The notes: a model not told the origin generated them from the letters alone. A DNA stretch of 64,000 bases from Zygnema cylindricum (GCA_037447655.1 JBBHKE010001456.1:124001-188000); one strand, 5' to 3'. Numbered from the stretch's first letter, positions 1 through 10,338 are shown. Made by a program: numbers and translations.

Positions 1-435
1 CATAACACTTCTTGTTTCTGGTGGAGAAGATGATTGCAAATCACTTTGAGCTAATGCAGATATATTTTTTATATTTTTATTGAAAAACATAGGATATACC
101 TCTAAAAAGATATAATCATCACTTCGACTTTTCTTTTCATTGCTACGTTGACTAAATACATCTACTCCTTTTCCCTCATCCTTCACTATGATGTTTTTGG
201 CTACCACAACTCTATTTCTCTTAATGTCATATACTTTATAACCCTTGGCATGATCATCATTCCCTAAAAATATCCATGGTATGCCTTTTGGCTCTAATTT
301 CCATTTTTGTGGATCATTATCTAGCAAGAAAACCTTACTTCCAAAAACTTTGAAGTGACTTACATCTGGTTTGTGTCCTGTCCACATTTCATTGGGAGTT
401 TTATCTTTTACTGCCCTTGTTTCTATCCTGTTTCT
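1..435 (-). pseudogene. Copia pol fragment (integrase C-terminal part)
   Basis: Reading the minus strand gives copia integrase C-terminal sequence, with PNEMWTGHKPDVSHFKVFGS, then KGYKVYDIKR and a downstream stretch like the family's VVMDERKS region. The start (protease, catalytic integrase) and the RT half are missing. It belongs to another copia family than the intact element at 4199-10639. It is cut at 435/436 by the LTR that starts with TGTTGATA. What is seen is the conserved GHKPDVSHFKVFG motif. That it is a dead fragment follows from truncation at both sides. Confidence 0.75.
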
Positions 436-616
436 TGTTGATATTTGAGTATTTTTTAGGTCTTTATTATGATAGAAAAGGAGCAAAGGCAGTCTGCCTC
501 TAACTCCTTTCTCCAAGCCCCCACACTTGATGTAGTCACTGAAGGCTGGAAAGGGGGCTAGAGCCATGGCTGTCTAAGCCCTACAGAGAGCAAAGGGTAG
601 ATAAAAGTAGGTTACT

Positions 617-703
617 AAAAGGGTAGTTGACGGATCCAGGAATTGATCCTGGCACCTAGCGTCCGTCAATTCATCTGTAGCCGGTAGCTTTATCCGTTTA
701 GCC
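617..703 (-). promoter_or_regulatory. antisense tRNA-like module (Pol III A/B boxes) in LTR
   Basis: On the minus strand, GGCTAAACGGATAAAGC (687-703) resembles a Pol III A box and GGATCAATTCC (639-649) a B box with one mismatch to GGTTCRANYCY. TTTT follows at 617-620. It lies opposite to the element's own direction. Confidence 0.5.
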
Positions 704-1371
704 TATGACTAGTATAATGACATATGGGGTTCTATAGCAAAATAAATAGCTACTTGCAGGAAATTTCATTTAATTGGATTACGGGTTATAGGACATAGAA
801 ACAATAGTACTTTAAAGTACCTAACGAAACAAATAGTACGGACATTTGTTTCGACGGCCTGTATTAAATATCGATGTAAATCGGACGCCCGTGATTAGCG
901 TCGGTTTCACGGAATGGAAAATTTGGCGGTTTATGGACATCATCACTCCGTATGACATGTGGCGACATTGTACGGGTTGCAAAATCTTTGGAACGCAACA
1001 CAACAAATTCGGATATGACAAATGTCACATTATGGCAATATCGTACAATGTCCGTACAGAATGTACTCCGTCACGTGTACTTTCTTGTACGGTACCATTT
1101 TTTCTGACACGGCATGACATGGCGCCACGTGGAGAGATAAGATTTGGAGGCACGAATTCCGGGGATTATAAGAGCGAATCCAGATAAGACATGTGTTGAC
1201 TTTTTAGCCATGTCGTACGATGACCATACAAAAGGTACACCGACATCTGTACCTTTATGTACTTTACAGTAATTTGATTGGTCCGTACCTCATTACTACA
1301 GGTTTTAGAGAGGGGTTTAGGACTTAGAATATTTCGGGTAGGTAGCCACCTCTCTCCTAGAGAGCACCTTG

Positions 1372-1378
1372 TATAAAT
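1372..1378 (+). promoter_or_regulatory. TATA box of LTR promoter
   Basis: TATAAAT follows the conserved CTCTCTCCTAGAGAGC block and sits 370 bp before the LTR end, a sensible place for the Pol II promoter that defines the U3/R border. Related LTRs have a TATA-like tract at the same place, for example CTATAAA at 44684-44690. Confidence 0.5.
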
Positions 1379-1747
1379 GGCAAACTTTGGCCAGCCATAA
1401 CTACAAACTCAGTTGACCAATTTCAGTGATTCTTGTTGCTGCGGCCTCAAGGAAGTCCAAACTACACATGGGTGTAGTCGGCTAGTGTTTTTGCATGCCT
1501 GGATGGCTGCATTTCTAAGGGAAAGTCAAAGTGGGTGAATGTGTCCAAATCTCATATTCTAACTTTGCATTTTGTGGTGGAACTAAGCACACAGAAAGTC
1601 TTATTTCACACGGGTGAAGCTGTAATAGGGTTTTGATTGTCAAGGGGTCAATCATTTGGGTTTATATAAACTTAGAGTCGGCACTATCTAGATTAGCTTC
1701 CTTTGGACCAGCGAATTCTGTGTGGCAATGTAGCCCATAAAATTTCA

Positions 1748-1763
1748 GGTTATTGGCCCACCA
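1748..1763 (+). other. primer-binding site (half-tRNA iMet type)
   Basis: GGTTATTGGCCCACCA follows the LTR end. It is complementary, with a mismatch, to the anticodon arm of eukaryotic initiator tRNA-Met (TGGGCCCATAACC), the same primer region used by Drosophila copia. It overlaps the start of the gag frame. Confidence 0.6.
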
Positions 1764-2871
1764 TGTAGGGTGCCTATGTTCGATGGAATAGACTTCACTT
1801 ATTCGGAGTTTACGATGGGGGGATTCCTTTTGGAAAAGCACTTATGGGGAATTGTTTCGGGACAAGTGAGGTGTCCGCCACCGGGCTTTGGAGGAGCTCA
1901 CTATGTGGAATCATCTGGGGCTGCCCAGAATACCCACCGAAGTTCAGATGCAATAGAAGGTGAAGGGAAAATCATTACCGTGGAAGGGGAAATAGGAGAG
2001 AAGGATAAAGGGACACCAATGGTGAGGAAAGCTAGGCTCTCGGCTACGGTTCCACTTGTGGGGATTATAACTTAGCCAAAAACTGAAGAAAATGATAGGA
2101 AAATTAGGGAATAAAAAAACACTATAGTAATACATCTCATACTTAGATATGTGTCTAAGTCCATAGCTATCACTCTTTTAAATCTAACCAAGTCTTTGGA
2201 AATTTGGGAAACACTAATTCAGATTTATAAAAGTGAGACTATACAAAGGCAACAGTAAGTAAAACAAGAAATAGAGGCCTATGTTTATAAAGGCGGTAGC
2301 ATGATAGAGTTTTGCAATGATATTGTTGCGTTATATGTTGAGCTAGCTAGTGCGGGATATGTAGACGTTGAGAAGAGAAAGATTAATACACTAATCATGA
2401 AGCTCCCACATGAGTACGAAGACATCATTTACCGTATGCAGGGAATGGATGTCTCCTCATGGACTTCGAGCATTACCATGGGGGATAATTCTTGTGAGGG
2501 AAAGCACTTTGGAGCTTCGTAGGGGAAGTGACAGGGTGACTGCATTTACAGCTAGTGGTGACTGGCGGAAGCGTTATGTGAGGACCAACGGTGACGAGCA
2601 GAAGCGTGATGAGAGGAAGAAAGACAAAGGTAAACCTTATCAGAACTTTGGTTGAAAGAGAGGTAGAGGAAAAGAAAGGGGAGCTTTGAAAAAAAAAGTT
2701 TGCTTCTTTTGTAGAGAACCGGGTCACTATATGGAAGAGTGTCCTCGTTTAGAAGAACTTAGAAGTTGGAGTGTGAATGAAGAGGAAGAAGGGGAAGAGA
2801 AGAAAGAGGATGAGGAAATCTTGGAGCTTCTTCACATCTGTAGAATGGAGAAGAGAGAAAAGTACACATAA
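1764..2871 (+). pseudogene. gag of gag-only copia element NA1 (broken)
   Basis: Translation shows a copia Gag: PMFDGIDFTYSEF near the start, then a UBN2-type gag domain (IWETLIQIYKSETIQRQQ, SMIEFCND, LIMKLPHEYEDIIYRMQGMD) and a CCHC zinc knuckle CFFCREPGHYMEEC at about 2701-2742, which would bind the element RNA. In-frame stops occur near 2075, 2114 and 2255, and the frame shifts near 2485. An acidic tail (EEEEGEEKKEDEEILELL) follows the knuckle. Its closest relative in the window is the better-preserved copy at 10640-11421. No protease active site, integrase or RT follows, so this is not an autonomous element. Confidence 0.8.
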
Positions 2872-3603
2872 ATTCCACGAAGGCAACAATGTGCTTTTGG
2901 AGGTATAAGGGAAGTAAAGAGAGAGGAAGTACTTGAGGATGTCGAGGAGTGTAGAGTGTATGACTTAGAAATGAGAAAGTCGGATCTATGATCCATAGGA
3001 GAAAACGGGAAAGATAAAATTAATGAGGTTAATTTAATAGATAATTTGAAAACAGAAAACTGGTCGGAAAGGGAGACTTCAACGGATTCTGAGGAAAGGG
3101 GAGAAGTGAAACTAGAAAAAGTGTTAAAAGATAGGGGAGAAGAGGAATATTGAATGAAAGGTTTAGGGGAGGAGAAATATTTATTGGGAATAAATTTAGA
3201 AAGTGAGAGTGGAAAGAAATCCATGGGAGAGAGAGAGGAAAGTTTATTTTTTGGGGGTAATGGGTTTGACATCACTAAAGGAAGTGATGGTATTTATGAA
3301 GGTGTGCCTGTAAAAGGGTTAGCATTTGGGTGTATGTTGCAGATTGGAGATGGGGCCGGCTGTTTGGATTGCAACTGGGAAATCGGTTTGTGTGTGGATG
3401 GAAAAGAGATGAGGTGGATAAAATCTTTCCTCGGATTTATGAAAATTAGCATGCAAAATAACATGAGTGATCAACAAGATGCAATAATTATTTCGACTCA
3501 TATACTACATTTCTTTAAATATAAGGTTATTTACTTAAAGCTTTATGAGAAGAAAAGAAAGAAGAAAAAGAAAAGAAGGAAAATATTTTTGGTAGAAAAG
3601 TAG
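2872..3603 (+). pseudogene. second ORF of NA1: linker plus diverged RNase H-like domain
   Basis: After the sequence IPRRQQCAFGG, which marks the gag/protease border in the autonomous element, the protease, integrase and RT cores are absent. What remains aligns by eye with the polyprotein linker (TDSEERGEVKLEK), then the RT end (GLGEEKYLLGINLE), then RNase H: DITKGSDGIYE against DITTWSDASYG, MLQIGDGAGCLDC against VLYVGDGACCW, and a lysine-rich tail. Stops occur near 2868 and 2989 and before 3154; from 3154 to 3603 the frame is open. The copy at 11453-12151 has the same deletions, so this is a family structure rather than one accident. Confidence 0.65.
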
Positions 3604-3610
3604 ACTAGAA

Positions 3611-3621
3611 AATAAGGGAAG
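3611..3621 (+). other. polypurine tract
   Basis: AATAAGGGAAG stands immediately before an LTR start TGTTCAAA and corresponds to AATAAGGGGAG in the intact element. It is the plus-strand primer site. Confidence 0.75.
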
Positions 3622-4198
3622 TGTTCAAAGTTATGTATTTTCTAGGTATGAATAGGAAAAATAAAAGGAAGAAATAAAGCAAAGGCAGTCTGCTTCTCGC
3701 TCCACTCTCCAGTCCCCATACTTGTTGTAGTCAGTGAAGACTGGAGAGAGAGCTAGAACCATGGCTGCCTATGCTGTCTAAAGTGACAGAAATAGGCTAC
3801 TAATTAGTCTGTACCAAAAGATTGTCGGTTCCGGGATATGATCCTGGTACCTAACGTCTGTTAGATTAACTTGTAGGTGACAACTTTATCCTGTTGACTA
3901 GGATCAGTACTAGGACATATAGGGTACGATAGGTATTTGAATAAATACAAGACAAAAATTCCATTTAACTACTAGGACGGAATCTTTGGCATAGAACCCG
4001 CAATACCTTTTATGTCGCACGAAACAATTGTTACGGACATTTGTTTCGACGGTCCGGATAAAAATGTGATGTGAAATCGACGGCAGTGGTGCGAGTCGGG
4101 ATTCCGAAAGGCCGCCTTCGCGTTTTCGGGTGCTACCACTCCGGATGACACGTGGCGACATCGTACGTGGTTGCGCAATTTCCGGAGTGCAAGATAAC
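3622..4198 (+). repeat. truncated LTR after NA1
   Basis: Starts TGTTCAAA after the polypurine tract. It has the hairpin with arms CTCTCCAGTC/GACTGGAGAG (about 3705-3750) and an antisense tRNA-like module, but stops at 4198 where a minus-strand LTR begins. It differs clearly from the 436-1747 LTR, so the two are not the LTR pair of one recent insertion. Confidence 0.7.
3816..3902 (-). promoter_or_regulatory. antisense tRNA-like module in LTR
   Basis: The minus strand shows GGATCATATCC (3834-3844) in the B-box place and a T run at 3816-3819. The A-box part (3881-3900) is weak. Confidence 0.35.
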
Positions 4199-5238
4199 TG
4201 CAATTCTGTGTCCTCCATTGGACTACAGAATACAGGAAGCCTCTAGATAGTATTTAACTAACCCACTTCAAGCCAAAACCACTGCTGCCCAAGAAGGCAA
4301 TCTGACAATTTGACTGCACCCCTGTGTAGCCTGGACTCCCCTGAGTCCGTAGAAAAAAGAATCACTGAAAAAGGCCAACCAGGCGATTAGTTATGAGAGG
4401 GTCAAAGTTGACCTTTTGTATAGAAGCTCTCTGGGAGAGGGGGTCCTATCTTCTAATTTTTCTAAGTCGTATCTCTCTCACAGACTCTATCTACTGATGT
4501 ACGGAACCAATCAGAATTGAGTTCCGTACGCAAAAGTACAGCTGCCGGTGTACTTTATGTACGGACACTGTACGACATGGCCAAAATGTCGACACATGTC
4601 AAATCCGGATTCGGTGCCATAATCTCCGGAGTTTCCACAATCCAACGGAATTTTGCCACGCGTCATCCGATGTGGCGATGGCCACAAACCGCCGAAATCT
4701 TCCTCCGCGATCTCGGCGCTAATCCCGGCCGTCCGATTAAATTCGGCTTTAATCGTAGCCGTAATAAATACATGCGCGGTATTTGTTTCATTTACGAAAC
4801 AAATGCGCGGTACTGATTTATGTCCGTACCGTAAGTCGTACATTACATATTACTGGATCTATGTATCTCGTAATTAATTCTAGTTAAATGGTTTATCGCT
4901 TGTATACATATATAAATAATTATCAAACTATATGCTAGGTAACACTACCGCTAGATGAAACGGCTAAGGCTACCGGCTACATTGTGTCTGCCGGACGGCA
5001 GGTACAAGGATCAAATCCTGCCGCCGGCACATACATTTTAATTAAATATATAAACCCTAATATAAAATTCCCGTAAACCTCAGGATAGCCAAGGTAGCCA
5101 TGGCTCTAGCTTCCTCTCCAATTTCTCAGTGACTGCGACAAGTTTGAGAGTTGGAGAGAGAAGTTAGAGATAGACTGCCTCGACTTCTATATTTCTTTTC
5201 AGACCTAGAAAATACTAATAAAACCATTAGTTTCTACA
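4199..5238 (-). repeat. 3' LTR of element 1 (chimeric U5)
   Basis: On the plus strand it runs from TGCAATTCTG to TTTCTACA, next to the polypurine tract. 4390-5238 matches the 5' LTR with only about 15 differences. 4199-4389 instead resembles the U5 of the LTR at 61201-61380 (shared GACTACAGAAT, CACTGCTGCCCAA, GACTCACCTGAGTCC-like hairpin). The abrupt change of similarity marks a recombination point near 4390. Confidence 0.85.
4938..5039 (+). promoter_or_regulatory. antisense tRNA-like module in element 1 3' LTR
   Basis: AACGGCTAAGGC (4959-4970) is A-box-like, GGATCAAATCC (5008-5018) is B-box-like, and TTTT stands at 5036-5039. CAGG/CCTG pairing flanks the B box as in a T arm. The orientation is opposite to the element. 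Confidence 0.5.
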
Positions 5239-5249
5239 CTCCCCTTATT
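5239..5249 (-). other. polypurine tract of element 1
   Basis: The minus strand reads AATAAGGGGAG immediately before the LTR start TGTAGAAA and just after the polyprotein stop at 5252. Confidence 0.85.
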
Positions 5250-5251
5250 TT

Positions 5252-8200
5252 CTAGTCAATCTTTAATTTCAGACCACACTTCTCCCTGCAAAAAATTAGT
5301 TTAGGGGAAGGCACAGGTTTGGTCATCATATCCGCTACCATCTCACTATCTGGTCTGTACTCTAAACTGATTATTTTGTTTTCTACTTTCTCTCTAACAA
5401 AGCTGAGTCTGATGTCCATGTGTTTGGCTTTAAAATGGTGTTTAGGATTGGCAAAAATAGCGATTGCTGCTTGATTATCACAAAATATTTTCTGCACACC
5501 ACTCTTAAGGTGACCAAGCTCACCAAGCAAAGACTTGACCCACATCAATTCTTTTACAGCAGAGCAAGAGGCCATATACTTAGCCTCCATGGTGGACTGA
5601 GCAATAACCTTTTGCTGTTTGCTACTCCAACAGCAAGCCCCATCACCCACATATAATACATATCCAGAAGTACATCTCCTCATCGGAGCATCACCATAAC
5701 TGGCATCACTCCAAGTAGTGATGTCAGTATTCTCCCCACCCAAATACAACCATAGATCTCTAGTTCCTACCAAGTATCTAATGACTCTCTTAGCTGCCTC
5801 CCAATCCTTCTTAGTGGGAGCATTTAGACTTCTACTCAGCACTCCTACAGCTGCAGCTAAATCCGGCCGGGTACAATTCATAAAATAGATTAGACTTCCC
5901 ACTACTTGTCTGTAAGGAATAGTCTGCATGAACTTCTGTTCTTCAGGAGATAATTCCTCGTCTAAGACTATGACTCCTTCTTCCTCACTCCCCTCACTTC
6001 CCTTCTTCAATTCAATTGGAGTTGTACAACTATTAGCTTTATCCATTTGAAATTTTTCAAGCATGTTCCCTATTGCTTCCTTTTGAGTCAATCTTATAAT
6101 TTTTCTTTTTCGGTCTCTCTCTACTTGAATTCCCAAAATATATTTTGCTTCCCCCATATCCTTCATTTCAAATCTCCCCTTAAGATCGGTTTTCAGTTTA
6201 TTAATTTTTTCCATTGATTTACTTAAAACAAGCAAATCATCAACATAAATTGCAATAAATATAAAACCTTCCTCATCTTCGAAAACATAGATTGAGTGAT
6301 CTGAGCTGATCCGAATATATCCTAGACCGGTAAGAAACTCATCAAGCTTCTTATTCCACTGTCGGGGCGCCTGTTTCAAACCATAAAGAGATTTAATCAG
6401 CCGGCATACCTTACTCTCCTCTCCTTCTTCCACAAACCCTTCGGGTTGTCGCATGAAGATCTCCTCTTCTAATTCTCCATGCAAAAAGGCTGTTTTGATG
6501 TCCATCTGGTGCACTTCCATGTCTTGCGCCGCTGCTAAACTGAGAAGTATGCGGACGGAGGGAAATCTGACCACCGGGGCAAAGGTTTCTTCGTAGTCAA
6601 TTCCTTCCTTTTGTGTAAATCCCTTTGCCACTAATCTGGCCTTGTAGCGCTCGATTGTGTTATCTGGGTTCAGTTTTAGTTTGAAAACCCACTTACAACC
6701 GATTGGTTTTCGGTTAGGTGGACAATCCACCAGCTCCCAAGTATCGGCTGCCATGATTGAAGCCATCTCCTCATTGATGGCTGTCTTCCACCGGTTTCTT
6801 TCTGGACAAGTCATTGCCTCTCGATAAGTTTGAGGTTCATCTTGATGAGATAGTTTAGTTACCTTGTTATTAACCTGTTTTTCTTGCAGTCTTTTGCTAC
6901 TTCTCCTCCCTCCCTCAAAATCTGAGGCCGGAATAGATGGTTCTCGTGGATTCTTTCGAACAAACTCGGCTTCTCCCCTATCCCTTGATTCCGAATCAAT
7001 TTCCACCACGTCTTCCGCTTCGAGTAGAGTTGTCACTGGAGTTTCCACAGCCGAGTCCTTTTCGGTCTGATTTGTTCCTGCAAGAATGTCATCGTCTCTA
7101 AAACCTGGATAGTTAGGAAGCTCAAAGTCATCAGTATTTTCTGACTCAAATCTGATTTTTACTGACTTTGTATATTTGAAGGGATCCACAGACTTTCTTT
7201 CATCCATAACTACTAGATGCTTTACCAAGATTATATCTTCTCTTTTTAGATCATAAACTCTATATCCTTTAACATCCTCATCATATCCTAATAAGTATCC
7301 CGGTTTTCCTTTAGGATCTAGCTTCCAATTGGACCGATCAGTATCTAGACTGAATACTTGACTGCCGAAAACCTTTAAATGAGATAAGTCTGGTTTCCAG
7401 CCTGTCCATCTCTCATAAGGTGTTTGATCTTTTATAGCTGAAGTAAGAACTCTATTTTTGAGGTAATTAGCACAGTTCATTGCTTCTGCCCAAAACCTTT
7501 TTCCTATCTTCTTATCCGACAACATACTTCTAGCACTATCACTTAGTGTTCTATTTAACCTTTCAGCTACCCCATTCTGTTCGGGATTTTCTGGCACTGT
7601 CTTTTGGTGTTGAACCCCATCTTCCCTCAAAAAATCCTCAAACTGGTTAGAAGTATACTCTCCACCATTGTCACTCCTTACTCTCTTGATTGGAGTTTCA
7701 TGGAGTTTTTCGCTCCATGCTTTATATTGTCTAAAACAGTCCTCAGCCTCTGACTTGTTTTTCAAAAAATATACTCGGGAATACCGAGACCAATCATCAG
7801 TTATAGTCATCATAAATCTCTTCCCCCCTGGTGAGGGCACTCTAGCCGGTCCCCAAATATCTGTGTGTACTAGATCTAGAAGTTTTTCTCCCTTGTAGGT
7901 GGCTGTTTTTGGAAAGGGTAATCTGTGTGCTTTACCTTGAGCACACCCACTACAATCACTTATATCATCACTCTCACTGAACTGAATCCCTTCCACCACT
8001 CCCATCATTTTCATCTCTCTTAACTTATCTAGATTCACATGCCCAAGCCTCTTATGCCACATCATAATATCATGAACACCAGCATAATAAAGTTTCTTCG
8101 TTTCATTACTTAAGATCAGCCTATACATCCCATGGCTACCTTTCTCAACAATGAAATAGACATCCTCCTCAAAACTAGCAGTAAAGACTCCTTCCCTAGT

Positions 8201-9610
8201 GCTAGTGAAAAAACCCTTATCATCTAATACTGATGTAGAGATAAGATTTTTGTTCAGCTCCGGAATAAACAATACATCGGAGAATGTTAATATGGATGTC
8301 TTTCCTTCTACTAACACTTTCAGATCTACCGATCCTACAAGAGTAGTGGTGACTATCCTCCCATCCCCGTACTCTATCTCTACGGTGGGAATCTTTCTTA
8401 TCTTAGTGAACAGGTGTCTATCCTTACACATGTGCATTGAGGCACCTGAATCTATAATCCAGCCTGCTTCACCTTTCAATCCACCGTAAGCACATTTCTG
8501 CCTTCGTGGAATTTCAACCTCAGTTTTCGCCTCCAACTCCTCATCCAAAAGGAGCTCATCGTCCTCGTCCTCGGATTCCGCCTCAAGTACTTGTGTGACA
8601 AGGGCCTTTTTCTTTCCTCTCGGGGTACCACCGGTCTGCCCCTCCTTTAACCGAAGCTCGGTTAGCTTGGTGCACTCTGCCATATAGTGCCCCGGTTTCT
8701 TACAAAAATGACATAAACCTTTGGGAGCCCTTGGTTCGAACTCGCCAACCTGTTTTTTCTGCTCCCTACCCCCATAGTTTCCGACTGGTTTCCGGGAATC
8801 CTTGTTCCTCCAATCGGTCGCTGTTGCCAAAGCTTGGCCACTCTTTCCTCCCCTTCGGATCTCAATCGTATTCTCTCGAACGAGAATCATCCCTACCACT
8901 GAGTTCCATATCCACCTTGAGTCTGGCAAGTCCTGCACACGGTTGACTATGTTCTCGAACTCATCAGGTAACTTCATTAGTAAACAGTTAACTTTTTCTT
9001 TTTCACTAAAAACTTTACCCGCACTCTCTAGCTCCATGAAGAGTGTAGCAAGCTCATTGCAAAAATCCAACATATTTTCCCCTTTGTATACATACTCCTT
9101 AACATTCTGATCAGCCAACTGTTGTTGCTGAATCGTACCACTTCGGTACATTTCTATGAGAGCCATCCAAAGATAGGATGCCCTCTCTACCTGCAAATGA
9201 GGACATGCAAGTCCTTGAGTGAGATGGCGTAGGATGAAGTGTTTTGCCGCCATATTGTTGAAGTCCCAGGTTTCAGTATCATTCTCCTCGTTCCTCGGAA
9301 TAGGTGACATGAATGCTAAACCAGTTGCTATTGGTGTGGTCGCCTCCTTCTCCTTTCCTTTGTCCACCACCTCTCCTTCCTTTGTTTCCTCCGTTGAAGG
9401 TGAATCCTCTTTCCTGGTGAATCTGCTTCCTTTAAACCCTGGAGGAATTCCAAGACTTGATGGACGCCCCAATCGTCCACTCACTATCCCCCAAAACCTT
9501 TTTTCGCATAGAGCTCCTATCATCATACTTTCCCAGTATATGAAGCCAGTTCCATTAAAGATTGGTACCCTAGAGGGTGGGCCCATAACCTGAAACTCTG
9601 AGACCTCCAT
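5252..9610 (-). CDS. copia gag-pol polyprotein, intact
   Basis: One ORF of 1452 residues, a normal length for a copia polyprotein. Order (approximate residues): gag domain 100-260; CCHC knuckle CHFCKKPGHYMAEC about 300-313; aspartic protease DSGAS about 387; integrase zinc-binding HKRLGH about 518 with CSGC about 552; integrase core with HTDIWGP about 583, SDNGGEY about 647 and GVAERLNRT about 683 (the DDE residues); RT with YVDDLL about 1123; RNase H with WSDASYGD about 1300, STMEAKY about 1342 and CDNQAA about 1376. All catalytic motifs are present. The first ATG lies inside the LTR U5; the next Met (residue 9) lies inside the PBS, and either could be the start. The product would make virus-like particles in the cytoplasm, copy element RNA and integrate the DNA. 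Confidence 0.95.
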   Translation of the reverse strand: MEVSEFQVMGPPSRVPIFNGTGFIYWESMMIGALCEKRFWGIVSGRLGRPSSLGIPPGFKGSRFTRKEDSPSTEETKEGEVVDKGKEKEATTPIATGLAFMSPIPRNEENDTETWDFNNMAAKHFILRHLTQGLACPHLQVERASYLWMALIEMYRSGTIQQQQLADQNVKEYVYKGENMLDFCNELATLFMELESAGKVFSEKEKVNCLLMKLPDEFENIVNRVQDLPDSRWIWNSVVGMILVRENTIEIRRGGKSGQALATATDWRNKDSRKPVGNYGGREQKKQVGEFEPRAPKGLCHFCKKPGHYMAECTKLTELRLKEGQTGGTPRGKKKALVTQVLEAESEDEDDELLLDEELEAKTEVEIPRRQKCAYGGLKGEAGWIIDSGASMHMCKDRHLFTKIRKIPTVEIEYGDGRIVTTTLVGSVDLKVLVEGKTSILTFSDVLFIPELNKNLISTSVLDDKGFFTSTREGVFTASFEEDVYFIVEKGSHGMYRLILSNETKKLYYAGVHDIMMWHKRLGHVNLDKLREMKMMGVVEGIQFSESDDISDCSGCAQGKAHRLPFPKTATYKGEKLLDLVHTDIWGPARVPSPGGKRFMMTITDDWSRYSRVYFLKNKSEAEDCFRQYKAWSEKLHETPIKRVRSDNGGEYTSNQFEDFLREDGVQHQKTVPENPEQNGVAERLNRTLSDSARSMLSDKKIGKRFWAEAMNCANYLKNRVLTSAIKDQTPYERWTGWKPDLSHLKVFGSQVFSLDTDRSNWKLDPKGKPGYLLGYDEDVKGYRVYDLKREDIILVKHLVVMDERKSVDPFKYTKSVKIRFESENTDDFELPNYPGFRDDDILAGTNQTEKDSAVETPVTTLLEAEDVVEIDSESRDRGEAEFVRKNPREPSIPASDFEGGRRSSKRLQEKQVNNKVTKLSHQDEPQTYREAMTCPERNRWKTAINEEMASIMAADTWELVDCPPNRKPIGCKWVFKLKLNPDNTIERYKARLVAKGFTQKEGIDYEETFAPVVRFPSVRILLSLAAAQDMEVHQMDIKTAFLHGELEEEIFMRQPEGFVEEGEESKVCRLIKSLYGLKQAPRQWNKKLDEFLTGLGYIRISSDHSIYVFEDEEGFIFIAIYVDDLLVLSKSMEKINKLKTDLKGRFEMKDMGEAKYILGIQVERDRKRKIIRLTQKEAIGNMLEKFQMDKANSCTTPIELKKGSEGSEEEGVIVLDEELSPEEQKFMQTIPYRQVVGSLIYFMNCTRPDLAAAVGVLSRSLNAPTKKDWEAAKRVIRYLVGTRDLWLYLGGENTDITTWSDASYGDAPMRRCTSGYVLYVGDGACCWSSKQQKVIAQSTMEAKYMASCSAVKELMWVKSLLGELGHLKSGVQKIFCDNQAAIAIFANPKHHFKAKHMDIRLSFVREKVENKIISLEYRPDSEMVADMMTKPVPSPKLIFCREKCGLKLKID
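9575..9590 (-). other. primer-binding site, initiator tRNA-Met anticodon-arm type
   Basis: The minus strand reads GGTTATGGGCCCACCC directly after the 5' LTR. It matches the complement of the initiator tRNA-Met anticodon arm, and its first 13 bases are as in the Drosophila copia PBS, which is primed by a cleaved half tRNA. It is also coding: V-M-G-P-P. Confidence 0.8.
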
Positions 9611-10338
9611 AAGTCCTCAGAGTGGACAGCTTCCAAGAAGCCTCTAGGATAATCCTGACCCCTTTGTGTTTAAGCAAAAATAACTGCCACCCTGGCAGAC
9701 AAAAACTCTGACCAACTTCACCCCTGTGAAGACAAGACTCCCCTGAGTCGATAGCAAAAAGAATCTCTGAATTTGCTCCCCTGAGCAGTAAGTTATGGAG
9801 GGTCAAAGTTGACCTTTTGTACAGAAGCTCTCTGGGAGAGGGGGTCCTATCTTCTAATTTTTCTAAGTCCTATCTCTCTCACAGACTCTATCTACTGATG
9901 TACGGAACCAATCAGAATTGAGTTCCGTACGCAAAAGTACAGCTGCCGGTGTACTTTATGTACGGACATTGTACGACATGGCCAAAATGTCGACACATGT
10001 CAAATCCGGATTCGGTGCCATAATCTCCGGAGTTTCCACAATCCAACGGAATTTTGCCACGCGTCATCCGATGTGGCGATGGCCACAAACCGCCGAAATC
10101 TTCCTCCGCGATCTCGGCGCTAATCCCGGCCGTCCGATTAAATTCGGCTTTAATCGTGGCCGTAATAAATACATGCGCGGTATTTGTTTCATTTACGAAA
10201 CAAATGCGCGGTACTGATTTATGTCCGTACCGTAAGTCGTACATTACATATTACTGGATCTATGTATCCCGTAATTAATTCTAGTTAAATGGTTTATCGT
10301 TTGTATACATACGTAAATAATTATCAAACTATATGCTT

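Larger units (their letters stand above)
436..1747 (+). repeat. 5' LTR of gag-only copia element NA1
   Basis: Begins TGTTGATA directly after pol sequence of another element and ends AATTTCA directly before a primer-binding site. It is about 1.3 kb and closely matches the LTR at 12165-13106. Inside are a long hairpin (about 488-573), an antisense tRNA-like module (617-703), many GTAC motifs, and TATAAAT at 1372-1378 as the likely promoter. The R/U5 part holds GGACTC-like sequence and the TTTTTGC-type tract seen in the other LTRs. Confidence 0.8.

Noticed and set aside
488-573. Hammerhead ribozyme (retrozyme) in the LTR hairpin
   Set aside because: The CTGATGA and GAAA core motifs are absent.
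3154-3603. Second ORF of the gag-only elements as an env-like gene
   Set aside because: No signal peptide or membrane segment; block-by-block similarity to RT end and RNase H explains it better.
9575-9590. Canonical plant copia PBS complementary to the tRNA-Met 3' end (TGGTATCAGAGC)
   Set aside because: That sequence is not found near any LTR end in the window; the conserved site is the internal GGTTATGGGCCC type.
9912-10278. Short overlapping ORFs duplicated at 4511-4877 and 9912-10278
   Set aside because: They are chance frames in the two LTRs of element 1; their repetition reflects LTR identity, not coding.
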